Source: DASTQL01 sp035761805
GTDB taxonomy: Bacteria; Actinomycetota; Actinomycetes; Jiangellales; Jiangellaceae
Assembly: GCA_035761805.1 (NCBI GenBank)
Contig: DASTQL010000119.1
Span: forward strand, 1 to 21,629
Reading direction: 5' to 3'
DNA length: 21,629 bases
Positions 15,657-21,629 of this stretch are shown here, piece by piece; position 1 is the first letter of the stretch, and every line of letters begins with the position of its first letter. The notes below the pieces were generated by a model. The model had not been told where the DNA came from. It worked only from the letters and a program-made list of their open reading frames with translations, and did not search any database. A program made the position numbers and the translations under genes.

Positions 15657-16190
15657 ATGGCCGGTGCGATGCGCAAGGTGGCGGTCTACCTCGGCCTCGT
15701 GGAGGACCAGAGCCGCTACGACGACTACGGCGAGGACTACGAGGACTACTCCGGGGCCTACGACGACGTCGGCCCCGACACCGGCGACGTCGTGGACGAC
15801 GAGCCCGAACCCACCCGGGCCGCGGCCGCACCGGAGCGGCGGTCAGCGACCGTCGCGAGCCTGGCCGAGCGGCGGCCGGTCGCGGTGGCACCCTCGCCCA
15901 GGCGGGTGGAGCCGGCGCGGATCACGACGCTGCACCCGCGCACCTACAACGAGGCGCGCACCATCGGGGAGCACTTCCGTGACGGCACGCCGGTGATCAT
16001 GAACTTGTCCGAGATGGACGACGGTGACGCCAAGCGACTGGTCGACTTCGCTGCCGGACTCGTGTTCGGCCTTCGCGGGACGATCGAACGGGTGACGGCC
16101 AAGGTCTTCCTGCTGTCCCCGTCCGACGTCCAGGTGACCGCCGAGGAGAAGGCGCGGCTCGCCGAGCACGGCTTCTTCAACCAGAGCTGA
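15657..16190 (+). CDS. sepF: Cell division protein SepF
   Basis: A 177-residue cytoplasmic protein that anchors FtsZ filaments to the membrane; in actinobacteria it takes the place of FtsA. The N-terminus MAGAMRKVAVYLGLVEDQ is the membrane-binding amphipathic helix. It is followed by an acidic, Tyr/Asp-rich linker (about residues 22-60) and a second linker rich in Ala, Arg and Pro. The core SepF fold runs from about residue 85 to 172, with ITTLHPRTYNEARTIGEHFR, VIMNLSEMDDGDAKRLVDFA and AGLVFGLRG followed by IERVTAKVFLLSP. ATG at 15657 has AGGAGG at 15642-15647, nine bases upstream, and matches the start of Streptomyces SepF. An upstream GTG at 15582 would add 25 unlike residues and is rejected. 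Its binding partner, the FtsZ C-terminal peptide, is encoded three genes upstream. Confidence 0.96.
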   Translation: MAGAMRKVAVYLGLVEDQSRYDDYGEDYEDYSGAYDDVGPDTGDVVDDEPEPTRAAAAPERRSATVASLAERRPVAVAPSPRRVEPARITTLHPRTYNEARTIGEHFRDGTPVIMNLSEMDDGDAKRLVDFAAGLVFGLRGTIERVTAKVFLLSPSDVQVTAEEKARLAEHGFFNQS

Positions 16191-16207
16191 GCCTTGCGTG
16201 CCGGAGC

Positions 16208-16238
16208 CCCGACCGAGACCCAGCACGCTCGGGTCGGG
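16208..16238 (+). terminator. GC-rich hairpin after sepF, possible terminator or attenuator
   Basis: CCCGACCGAG (16208-16217) pairs with CTCGGGTCGGG (16228-16238) to give a 10-base-pair stem with one bulged G (16231) and a 10-base loop. It begins 18 bases after the sepF stop. There is no T-tract behind it, but actinobacterial terminators often lack one. The hairpin ends exactly where the -10 element of yggT begins. Confidence 0.5.
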
Positions 16239-16244
16239 TAGGTT
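16239..16244 (+). promoter_or_regulatory. Candidate -10 element (TAGGTT) of a leaderless yggT promoter
   Basis: TAGGTT fits TANNNT and ends eight bases before the yggT GTG at 16253, so transcription would start at or within a base or two of the initiation codon. No Shine-Dalgarno sequence precedes the GTG, as expected for a leaderless message. No -35 hexamer is evident. Confidence 0.48.
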
Positions 16245-16252
16245 CCCGTCAC

Positions 16253-16540
16253 GTGGCGGTCGTCAGCCAGGTCATCTACGTGGTCCTGTGGCTCTTCTTC
16301 ATCGCCCTGCTGGCCCGGCTGGTCTTCGACTGGGTCTTTCTCTTCGCCCGCTCGTGGGAGCCCAAGGGGCCCGTCCTGGTCGTCCTGGAGGCCGTGTACA
16401 CGGTGACCGACCCGCCCTTAAAGGCGGTCCGCAAGGTCGTCCCGCCGCTGAAGCTGGGGTCGGTCGCGCTGGACCTGGCCTTCATCGTGCTGATCATCGC
16501 GGTGCAGATCGCCCTGACCATTGTCGGCTCCGCGCGGTGA
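16253..16540 (+). CDS. yggT: YggT family integral membrane protein
   Basis: A 95-residue membrane protein with two hydrophobic regions, about residues 4-30 and 70-92, separated by a polar loop. The loop contains the family pattern of a YTVTDPPLKAVRKVVPPLK segment, close to the usual 'TEPxLxPxRRxxPP' signature, and LDLAFIVLIIAVQ begins the last helix. The molecular function is not firmly known. YggT proteins have been linked to osmotic tolerance, and in actinobacteria the gene almost always lies between sepF and divIVA, which suggests a role in envelope growth or division. GTG at 16253 was chosen because the first helix begins right after it and because of the promoter spacing. Upstream reading frames contain no conserved sequence. 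Confidence 0.93.
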   Translation: MAVVSQVIYVVLWLFFIALLARLVFDWVFLFARSWEPKGPVLVVLEAVYTVTDPPLKAVRKVVPPLKLGSVALDLAFIVLIIAVQIALTIVGSAR

Positions 16541-16545
16541 GGCGG

Positions 16546-16551
16546 TACCGT
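16546..16551 (+). promoter_or_regulatory. Candidate -10 element (TACCGT) of the divIVA promoter
   Basis: TACCGT fits TANNNT, and TTGTCG at 16521-16526 could serve as a -35 with a 19-base spacer. The start would leave a leader of about 30 bases before the divIVA ATG. The 46-base gap also holds GAGGTGA at 16576-16582, the ribosome binding site of divIVA. Confidence 0.45.
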
Positions 16552-16586
16552 TGGGCCCTTCACGCACTCAACCCTGAGGTGACGCT

Positions 16587-17312
16587 ATGCCGCTGACGCC
16601 CGAGGACGTCCAGAACAAGGAGTTCACGACCGTCCGCCTCCGCGAGGGCTACGACATGGAGGAGGTCGACCAGTTCCTGGACGAGGTCGAGGCCGAGCTC
16701 GCGCGTCTGTTCCGTGAGAACGACGAGCTCCGCGAGAAGCTTGCCGCAGTCACCCGGGACGGTGGGGTCGCCGGCTCGGTCGAGCCCCTGATCCCCCAGC
16801 GACCGCCGGAGCCGGGCCCCGCCGCGCCGCAGGAGGCGCCGGTTGCCCTCGCGGCTGCCGCGACCGGAGGCGGCGCGCCGCACGAGGCCGCAGCCAAGGT
16901 GCTGGCCCTGGCCCAGCGCACCGCGGACGAGCTCGTTGCCGACGCCAAGAGCGAGGCGGACCAGCTGCTCGCCGAGTCCCGCCGGCAGGCCGAGCAGCTC
17001 GACAGCGAGAGCAAGGCGAGGGCCGGTCAGGTCGAGCAGGACGCCCGGATGCGGGCCGACTCCCTCGAGCGCGAGACCTCGCAGCGCCGGCAGGAGCTCT
17101 TCGGCGAGCTCGAGGTCGAGCGGGACCGGCTCGAGGCGCAGGTCGAGGGACTGCGAGCCTTCGAGCGGGAGTACCGCAGCCGGCTCAAGGCCTACCTCGA
17201 GGGGCAGCTGCGCCAGCTCGAGACCTCCGGGCTCACCGAGGCCGCTGCTCCGGTCGGCTCGACCGGCCCGATGCGGTCGGTGTCCAGCCTGTTGGAGGAC
17301 GAGCAGCGCTGA
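16587..17312 (+). CDS. divIVA: DivIVA/Wag31 polar growth protein
   Basis: A 241-residue coiled-coil protein that marks curved membrane at poles and septa and directs peptidoglycan synthesis; in actinobacteria it drives tip growth. The N-terminal membrane-binding domain reads MPLTPEDVQNKEFTTVRLRE then GYDMEEVDQFLDEVEAEL, with the first coiled coil to about residue 55. A Pro/Ala/Gly-rich linker covers about 60-108. A second, longer coiled coil rich in Glu, Gln, Arg and Ala runs from about 110 to 220. The tail ends SVSSLLEDEQR. The ATG has GAGGTGA four bases upstream. It is the last plus-strand gene of the cluster and faces ileS across a 27-base gap. Confidence 0.97.
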   Translation: MPLTPEDVQNKEFTTVRLREGYDMEEVDQFLDEVEAELARLFRENDELREKLAAVTRDGGVAGSVEPLIPQRPPEPGPAAPQEAPVALAAAATGGGAPHEAAAKVLALAQRTADELVADAKSEADQLLAESRRQAEQLDSESKARAGQVEQDARMRADSLERETSQRRQELFGELEVERDRLEAQVEGLRAFEREYRSRLKAYLEGQLRQLETSGLTEAAAPVGSTGPMRSVSSLLEDEQR

Positions 17313-17315
17313 CAG

Positions 17316-17338
17316 CCGTCGGGCGCTCTCCCGGACGG
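17316..17338. terminator. Hairpin between convergent divIVA and ileS, possible bidirectional terminator
   Basis: CCGTCGGG (17316-17323) pairs with CCCGGACGG (17330-17338) to give an 8-base-pair stem with one bulged G and a 6-base loop. It fills nearly the whole 27-base space between the two stop codons. No T-tract is present on either side, so the call is tentative. Confidence 0.4.
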
Positions 17339-17339
17339 G

Positions 17340-20300
17340 TCAGGCGCGCCGCAGGTGGAGGGTGATTCCGAGCTCGTCGTCCTGCCGACGGGTGGTCCCG
17401 TCGCCGAGCGGGACGGCCGCCAGGCCCTCCTCCACCTGCACGGCCAGCACCTCCCCGGCGAGCAGGTCCCGGTGCTCCCGCAGCGCCTCGGCGAGCTCAC
17501 CGCTCGCCTCCCAGGAGAGGCGCACCCGGTCCGAGACGTCGTAGCCGCTGGCCTTGCGGGCCTCCTGGACCAGCCGCACCACCTCGCGGGCCAGGCCGGC
17601 GCGGACCAGATCCGGCGTCAGCTCCAGGTCGAGGGCGACGGTCTCGCCCTCGCGCGCCACGGACCACCCCGCCCGAGGGGTCTCCGTGACCACGACGTCG
17701 TCGCCGGTCACCGTCACCGGTCCCAGCCCCTCGACCTCGACGACCGCCTCACCGTCGCGGCGGATCCCGGTGGAAAGCGTCGCCGCGTCCGTAGCGGCGA
17801 TCGCCGCCGCGACCCGCGGCGTGTCCTTGGCGAACCTGCGCCCGAGCGAGCGGAAGCTCGCCTTGGCGGTGACGTCCACCAGGTCGCCTCCTGCCGTGGA
17901 CAGCGGAGCGAGACGCGCCACGTTGAGCTCGGCGGCGACGTGGTCACGCAGCTCGTCCGGGAGGTCGTCCCAGCCCGGGGCGCCCACGAGCGCCCGGGCG
18001 AGCGGCTGGCGGGTGCGCACCCTCGCCTCGGCCCGCGCCGCCCGACCGAGCTCGACCAGCCGGCGGACGAGCGCCACCTGCTCGGCCAAACCGTCGTCGA
18101 CCAGTGCGGCGTCGGCGACCGGGAAGTCGGTGAGGTGCACGGACTCGGCGGCTGACGGGTCGGCGCTGCGGACGAGGTCCTGCCACACCCGCTCGGTGAC
18201 GAAGGGGATCATCGGCGCGAGCAGCCGGGTGAGCACCGACAGACACTCGTGCAGCGTCGCGAGGGCTGCCGGGTCGCCCTCCCAGAAGCGGCGCCGGGAG
18301 CGGCGAACGTACCAGTTCGAGAGGTCGTCGACGAAGGCCGCGGCGCGGGCACCCGCCCGGGTGACGTCGAAGCCCTCGTACGCCGTGTCGACGTCGGCGA
18401 CCAGCCGGTGCAGCTCGGACAGGGCCCACCGGTCGAGCAGCGGGCGCTGCTCCGGCGGAGGGGCGGCGTCGCCGGGGGACCAGCCGGCAGTACGCCCGTA
18501 CAGCGACTGGAAGGCGACGGTGTTCCAGTAGGTCAGCAGGACCTTGCGGACCACCTCCTGGATCGCCGCGTGCCCCACCTTGCGCGGCTGCCACGGTGAC
18601 CCGGAGGCGAGCATGAACCAGCGCAGGGCGTCGGCACCGTGCTCGTCCATCAGCGGGATGGGCTCGAGGATGTTGCCCAGGTGCTTGCTCATCCGCCGGC
18701 CGTCCTCGGCCAGGATCAGGCCGAGGCACACGACGTTCTCGTACGAGTTCCGGTCGAACACCAGCGTCCCCACGGCCATCAGCGAGTAGAACCATCCCCG
18801 GGTCTGGTCCAGGCCCTCGCTGATGAACTGCGCCGGGTAGGTCGCGGTGAGCTCCACGTCGCTGCCCGGCGCGTGCGGGTAGCCGAGCTGGGCGAAGGGC
18901 ATGGCGCCGGAGTCGTACCAGACGTCGATGACCTCCGGGACGCGGCGCATCTCGCCCCCGCACTGCGGGCAGGGGAAGATCACCTCGTCGACGTACGGGC
19001 GGTGCGGGTCCAGCTCCGAGAGGTCCCGGCCCGCGTGGGCGCCGAGCTCGGCGAGCGAGCCGACGCAGACCGCGTGGCCCTCGGTGCAGCGCCACACCGG
19101 CAGGGGCGTGCCCCAGTAGCGGTTGCGCGAGAGCGCCCAGTCGACGTTGTTGCGCAGCCAGTCGCCGTACCGGCCCCACTGGACGTGCTCCGGGAACCAC
19201 CGCGTCCGGTCGTTCTCACGGAGCATGGCGTCCTTGACCGCCGTGGTGCGGATGTACCAGGACGGCTGGGCGTAGTAGATCAGCGGCGTGTGGCACCGCC
19301 AGCAGTGCGGGTACGGGTGCTCGTACGGCAGGTGCCGGAACAGCAGGCCCCGCTCCTCCAGGTCCTTCACCAGCGCAGTGTCGGCGTGCTTGAAGAACTC
19401 GCCTCCCACCAGCCCCACCTCGGGGGCGAAGGTCCCGTCCGGCCGCACCGGATTGACGACCGGCAGGCCGTACGAGCGACCCACGCGCAGGTCGTCCGCG
19501 CCGAAGGCGGGGGCCTGGTGGACCAGGCCGGAGCCGTCCTCGGTCGTGACGTAGGGGTCGACGACCACGTAGTGGGCGTCGGGGACCGGGACCAGGTCGA
19601 ACGGTCGCCGGTAGCCCCACCGCTCGAGCTCGGTGCCGAGGAAGGTGTCCTGGACCGTCCAGCCCTGGCCGAGCACGTCCACCAGGGGCTCGGCGACCAC
19701 GAGGCGCTCGGCGCCGTCGGGTGCCTGGGCCACCACGTACCGGACCTCGGGGTGGACGGCGACGGCGGTGTTCGAGACCAGGGTCCACGGGGTGGTGGTC
19801 CACACCAGCAGGGCCGCCCGCCCGGCGAGCGGGCCCGACGTGAGGGGGAAGCGGACGTAGACCGAGGGGTCGACGACCGTCTCGTAGCCCTGGGCCAGCT
19901 CGTGGTCCGACAGCGCCGTCCCACAGCGGGGGCAGTAGGGGGCGACCCGGTGGTCCTCGACGAGCAGGCCGCTGTCGAAGACCTGCTTGAGCGACCACCA
20001 GACCGACTGGACGTAGGAGGGGTCCATCGTGCGGTAGGCGGTCGAGAAGTCCACCCAGAAGCCCATCCGGTCGGTCATCTGCTCGAAGGCGTCGACGTGC
20101 CGCAGGACCGACTCGCGGCACCGGGCGTTGAACTCTGCGACCCCGTAGGCCTCGATGTCGCTCTTTCCGCTGAAGCCGAGCTCCTTCTCCACGGCGATCT
20201 CGACGGGCAGGCCGTGGCAGTCCCAGCCGGCCCGGCGGGGGACGTGGTAGCCCTTCATCGTGCGGTAGCGCGGGTAGACGTCCTTGAACACCCGCGCCTC

Positions 20301-20480
20301 GACGTGGTGGGTGCCGGGCATGCCGTTGGCGGTCGGTGGGCCCTCGTAGAAGGTCCAGCCCGGGCCGTCGGCGGTCCGCGCGAGGGCCTTGCCGAAGATG
20401 TCGTGCTCCTGCCAGAAGCGCAGCACCTCGTGTTCGAGGGCGGGCAGGTCGACCTGGGCCGGCACCGGGCGGTACGTCAC
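17340..20480 (-). CDS. ileS: Isoleucyl-tRNA synthetase IleS, type 2-like, with GTHH signature
   Basis: A 1046-residue class I synthetase that charges tRNA-Ile; the only aminoacyl-tRNA synthetase gene in the window. The first signature, normally HxGH, reads G56-T57-H58-H59 within PPTANGMPGTHHVEARVFKD. The second, normally KMSKS, reads R596-M-S-K599-H within EDGRRMSKHLGNILEP. GWDCHGLPVEIAVEKELGF is present, as is the CP1 editing domain, with Cys pairs in CPRCGTALSDHE and CWRCHTPLIYYAQPSWY. The anticodon-binding region has NWYVRRSRRRFW. Overall style resembles the long 'eukaryote-like' type 2 enzymes. GTG at 20480 was chosen because GGAGG lies six bases upstream and VTYRPVPAQVDLPALEHEVL matches a normal IleS start. 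The open frame continues 31 codons further, but through the T-box leader, and is not coding. Confidence 0.96.
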   Translation of the reverse strand: MTYRPVPAQVDLPALEHEVLRFWQEHDIFGKALARTADGPGWTFYEGPPTANGMPGTHHVEARVFKDVYPRYRTMKGYHVPRRAGWDCHGLPVEIAVEKELGFSGKSDIEAYGVAEFNARCRESVLRHVDAFEQMTDRMGFWVDFSTAYRTMDPSYVQSVWWSLKQVFDSGLLVEDHRVAPYCPRCGTALSDHELAQGYETVVDPSVYVRFPLTSGPLAGRAALLVWTTTPWTLVSNTAVAVHPEVRYVVAQAPDGAERLVVAEPLVDVLGQGWTVQDTFLGTELERWGYRRPFDLVPVPDAHYVVVDPYVTTEDGSGLVHQAPAFGADDLRVGRSYGLPVVNPVRPDGTFAPEVGLVGGEFFKHADTALVKDLEERGLLFRHLPYEHPYPHCWRCHTPLIYYAQPSWYIRTTAVKDAMLRENDRTRWFPEHVQWGRYGDWLRNNVDWALSRNRYWGTPLPVWRCTEGHAVCVGSLAELGAHAGRDLSELDPHRPYVDEVIFPCPQCGGEMRRVPEVIDVWYDSGAMPFAQLGYPHAPGSDVELTATYPAQFISEGLDQTRGWFYSLMAVGTLVFDRNSYENVVCLGLILAEDGRRMSKHLGNILEPIPLMDEHGADALRWFMLASGSPWQPRKVGHAAIQEVVRKVLLTYWNTVAFQSLYGRTAGWSPGDAAPPPEQRPLLDRWALSELHRLVADVDTAYEGFDVTRAGARAAAFVDDLSNWYVRRSRRRFWEGDPAALATLHECLSVLTRLLAPMIPFVTERVWQDLVRSADPSAAESVHLTDFPVADAALVDDGLAEQVALVRRLVELGRAARAEARVRTRQPLARALVGAPGWDDLPDELRDHVAAELNVARLAPLSTAGGDLVDVTAKASFRSLGRRFAKDTPRVAAAIAATDAATLSTGIRRDGEAVVEVEGLGPVTVTGDDVVVTETPRAGWSVAREGETVALDLELTPDLVRAGLAREVVRLVQEARKASGYDVSDRVRLSWEASGELAEALREHRDLLAGEVLAVQVEEGLAAVPLGDGTTRRQDDELGITLHLRRA

Positions 20481-20735
20481 CGCACTCCTCCGTCGCGTCG
20501 TCGCTCGACGGAGGGACGAGGACCCGTCCGTCGGGGCCCCGCGGTACCACCCTCCTTGGCCGCGCGTGGGCACGGCCCGCTCTCTGCGGTGCGGCCGGTT
20601 CTACTGGGCGCTGGCGCCGTTCCTCCGGCGGCTCCGGGGTGATCTTCCTCCCGCGCTCGCCCCCGGGCTCGCACCGTCCCCGGGTCGCTGGTGGCTGCGT
20701 ACGGGAGTACTCCTCCCCATCGACGCCTTCTCGCG
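20481..20735 (-). ncRNA. Translational T-box riboswitch controlling ileS (specifier AUC, isoleucine)
   Basis: Read on the minus strand. Stem I is short: GGGG (20718-20715) pairs with CCCC (20639-20636). Above it is an internal loop with AGUA (20711-20708) on one side and GAAG-AUC-A (20647-20640) on the other, so the specifier AUC is at 20643-20641, followed by the usual purine. The upper stem is CUCCCG (20707-20702) with CGGGAG (20653-20648). A stem II-like segment has AGUAGAAC at 20605-20598. The T-box sequence AGGGUGGUACCGCG is at 20553-20540, with UGGU (20549-20546) to pair with uncharged tRNA ends, closed by CGCGG (20564-20560) and CCGCG (20444+100 to 20540, i.e. 20544-20540). No terminator with a U-tract follows; instead the Shine-Dalgarno is masked, so control is of translation. 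Confidence 0.93.
20487..20532 (-). promoter_or_regulatory. Switching hairpins that mask or free the ileS ribosome binding site
   Basis: Minus strand. CCUCCGUCG (20514-20506) is perfectly complementary to CGACGGAGG (20495-20487), which contains the ileS Shine-Dalgarno GGAGG. This 9-base-pair hairpin with a 10-base loop would hide the ribosome binding site. The same anti-Shine-Dalgarno strand, CCCUCCGUC (20515-20507), also pairs with GACGGACGGG (20532-20523) just upstream, giving nine pairs with one bulged C. The two hairpins cannot form together. The upstream one leaves the Shine-Dalgarno free. Confidence 0.75.
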
Positions 20736-20741
20736 GTGCCC

Positions 20742-20747
20742 AGTGTA
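20742..20747 (-). promoter_or_regulatory. Candidate -10 element (TACACT) of the ileS leader promoter
   Basis: On the minus strand TACACT (20747-20742) fits TANNNT and lies about 24 bases before the first base of stem I. Transcription would start near 20735 and give a leader of about 255 bases. No strong -35 is visible. The remaining bases from here to the DUF167 gene at 20903 show no gene and no other clear signal. Confidence 0.5.
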
Positions 20748-20902
20748 CGGCCACCCTCCCGAACCGCCGCCCTCCCCATTGATCACGGCAGCCGCGTATC
20801 TGGGTACCGAGCCAGGTGCATTCACCGCGGCGCGTGCCCAGGTCCCACGGCACGTGGTCCGGACGTCCTCACTCGGGACCGGCGTCGCGGGAGACTGGAT
20901 TC

Positions 20903-21193
20903 GTGCCGACCCTGCGGATCGCCGTGCGCGTGCGCCCCGGCGCGTCCCGGACGAAGGTGGGGGGCGAGCAGGGCGGTGCGCTGGTCGTGGCGGTGCAGGC
21001 GCCCGCTGTCGGCGGGAGGGCGACCGAGGCGGCGCTCGCGGCGCTGGCCGACGCCCTCGGCCTCCGGCGGCGAGACGTCCGCCTGGTCGTCGGGGCCACC
21101 CGCCGCGACAAAGTGGTCGAGATCGACGTCTGGAGCTCGGGTGTCGACTCGATGGCCGCCCGGGTTGCGGAGTTGCGCGGCGGTGCACGTTGA
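20903..21193 (+). CDS. DUF167 (YggU-type) family protein
   Basis: A 96-residue small protein of the DUF167 family. The start VPTLRIAVRVRPGASRTKVG and the segments LVVAVQAPAVGGRATEAALA, ALADALGLRRRDVRLVVG and GATRRDKVVEIDV fit the family core: RVxPGAS, then VxVxAPPxxGxAN-like (here AVGGRATEA), and the G-x-x-x-R-x-K end. The family has a known fold but no established function. In many bacteria it lies near yggT and the dcw genes; here it sits across ileS. GTG at 20903 was chosen because GGGAG at 20889-20893 precedes it and the conserved region begins at once. An ATG-less extension to 20816 has no family sequence. It is divergent from the ileS leader. Confidence 0.88.
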   Translation: MPTLRIAVRVRPGASRTKVGGEQGGALVVAVQAPAVGGRATEAALAALADALGLRRRDVRLVVGATRRDKVVEIDVWSSGVDSMAARVAELRGGAR

Positions 21194-21218
21194 TGGGGGA
21201 CCCACCCCGACCTATCCT
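21190..21218 (+). promoter_or_regulatory. Promoter of the Lys/Ala-rich gene (TTGATG, 17 bases, TATCCT)
   Basis: TTGATG (21190-21195) and TATCCT (21213-21218) are separated by 17 bases, the best -35/-10 pair in the window. The -35 overlaps the stop codon of the DUF167 gene. The expected start near 21225 gives a leader of about 35 bases containing a GAGAGGGA ribosome binding site at 21243-21250. Confidence 0.62.
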
Positions 21219-21260
21219 CTCGTGACCGCGAGATCACCTGACGAGAGGGACGGCCCGGAC

Positions 21261-21629
21261 ATGGCAGACACCGGCAAGGGCATCACCGGGCGGGTGAAGG
21301 CTGCCGTGTCGGGCGCGGCGAAGGCAGCCTCGCTCGTCGGGGACAGCGGGCGCAGCCGTTCCGGCTCCTCCAGCGCTACGAGCGGCTCGTCGACCGCGAG
21401 GGCCACGAGCGCGAAGAAGGCTGCCCCGGCGAAGAAGGCGGCGGCGAAGAAGGCAACGGCCACGGCGGTGCCGGCGAAGAAGGCGACGACCAAGACCACG
21501 ACGGCGAAGAAGTCGACCGCCGCCGGGACGCCGGTGAAGACCCCGGCGGCCAAGAAGACCCCCGCGGCCAAGAAGACCCCCGCGGCCAAGAAGACCCCCG
21601 CGGCCAAGAAGACCCCCGCGGCCAAGAAG
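21261..21629 (+). CDS. Lys/Ala/Thr-rich protein, N-terminal part (cut by window end)
   Basis: An open frame of 123 codons that runs off the window. It starts MADTGKGITGRVKAAVSGAA, then has a Ser-rich stretch (about residues 30-50) and a basic low-complexity region of AKK, AKKA and TAKK units that ends in five copies of TPAAKK. No folded domain is visible, so function cannot be read from this part. It has a promoter and ribosome binding site of its own and normal high-GC codons. In related actinobacteria the gene between ileS and lspA often encodes a TraR/DksA-type zinc-finger protein with a Lys/Ala-rich N-terminus, so that is one candidate. A histone-like DNA-binding protein with such a tail is another. 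The downstream sequence would decide. Confidence 0.75.
   Translation, partial: MADTGKGITGRVKAAVSGAAKAASLVGDSGRSRSGSSSATSGSSTARATSAKKAAPAKKAAAKKATATAVPAKKATTKTTTAKKSTAAGTPVKTPAAKKTPAAKKTPAAKKTPAAKKTPAAKK
21540..21629 (+). repeat. 18-base tandem repeat encoding TPAAKK, five copies to the window end
   Basis: Unit ACCCCCGCGGCCAAGAAG. The first copy (21540-21557) differs at one base (CCG for CCC); the next four are identical, and the window ends at the end of copy five, so more copies may follow. The repeat is in frame with the Lys/Ala-rich gene and codes for Thr-Pro-Ala-Ala-Lys-Lys. Identity at third codon positions shows recent expansion or conversion. Confidence 0.95.

Noticed and set aside
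20481..20573. 31-codon N-terminal extension of IleS
   Set aside because: It runs through the T-box helix and the Shine-Dalgarno hairpin. GTG at 20480 has GGAGG six bases upstream and begins the conserved protein.
20661..20686. CCCGGGG/CCCGGGG palindromic stretch inside the ileS leader as a terminator
   Set aside because: It is part of the upper stem I region of the T-box, has no U-tract, and lies before the specifier codon, where a terminator would make no sense.
20389..21225. Plus-strand open frames across the ileS leader
   Set aside because: They lie opposite a structured regulatory RNA and overlap the DUF167 gene in the wrong frame; the translations are not like any family.
21212..21625. 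Minus-strand frame with repeated AAGVFL units at the window end
   Set aside because: It is the complement of the TPAAKK tandem repeat; the plus strand has a promoter, ribosome binding site and ATG.

Overview
The window is one stretch of a high-GC Gram-positive (Actinomycetota) chromosome, carrying the division and cell wall (dcw) cluster followed by ileS. The evidence for this placement is the very high GC content, the dominance of GTG start codons, and the gene order rsmH-ftsL-ftsI-murE-murF-mraY-murD-ftsW-murG-murC-ftsQ-ftsZ-pgeF-yggS-sepF-yggT-divIVA. ddl is missing between murC and ftsQ, and ftsA is missing between ftsQ and ftsZ. A polar-growth DivIVA/Wag31 protein and a SepF of actinobacterial type (start resembling MAGAMRKxAVYLGLVED) agree with this. 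The family cannot be fixed from sequence alone; gene order and protein style would suit the Geodermatophilales or a relative, but that is a guess.

Region 1 (2-12714) is a dense plus-strand block. It makes the peptidoglycan precursor (MurE, MurF, MurD, MurC in the cytoplasm; MraY and MurG building lipid I and lipid II) and the septal synthase with its partners (FtsW, FtsI, FtsL, FtsQ). Most junctions are 4-base GTGA overlaps that couple translation. murE is the exception: it has an ATG start after a 17-base gap and what looks like its own leaderless promoter. Region 2 (12715-17312) holds ftsZ behind a 187-base regulatory leader, then pgeF, yggS, sepF, yggT and divIVA. Here gaps reappear and carry candidate promoters and a hairpin, so this part is probably several transcription units.

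Region 3 (17340-20747) is ileS on the minus strand, convergent with divIVA. Its leader is a complete translational T-box riboswitch with specifier AUC, T-box sequence and a hairpin that masks the Shine-Dalgarno. The enzyme carries GTHH in place of the HxGH signature, a change linked to mupirocin hyper-resistance. Region 4 (20903-21629) has a small DUF167 protein and the start of a Lys/Ala-rich protein with a perfect 18-base tandem repeat, cut by the window end.

Most of the window is a well-known conserved locus. I see no mobile element, CRISPR array, tRNA or rRNA gene, and no clear undescribed multi-gene system. The points most worth following are the IleS signature with its T-box switch, the ftsZ leader, and the internal leaderless promoters.
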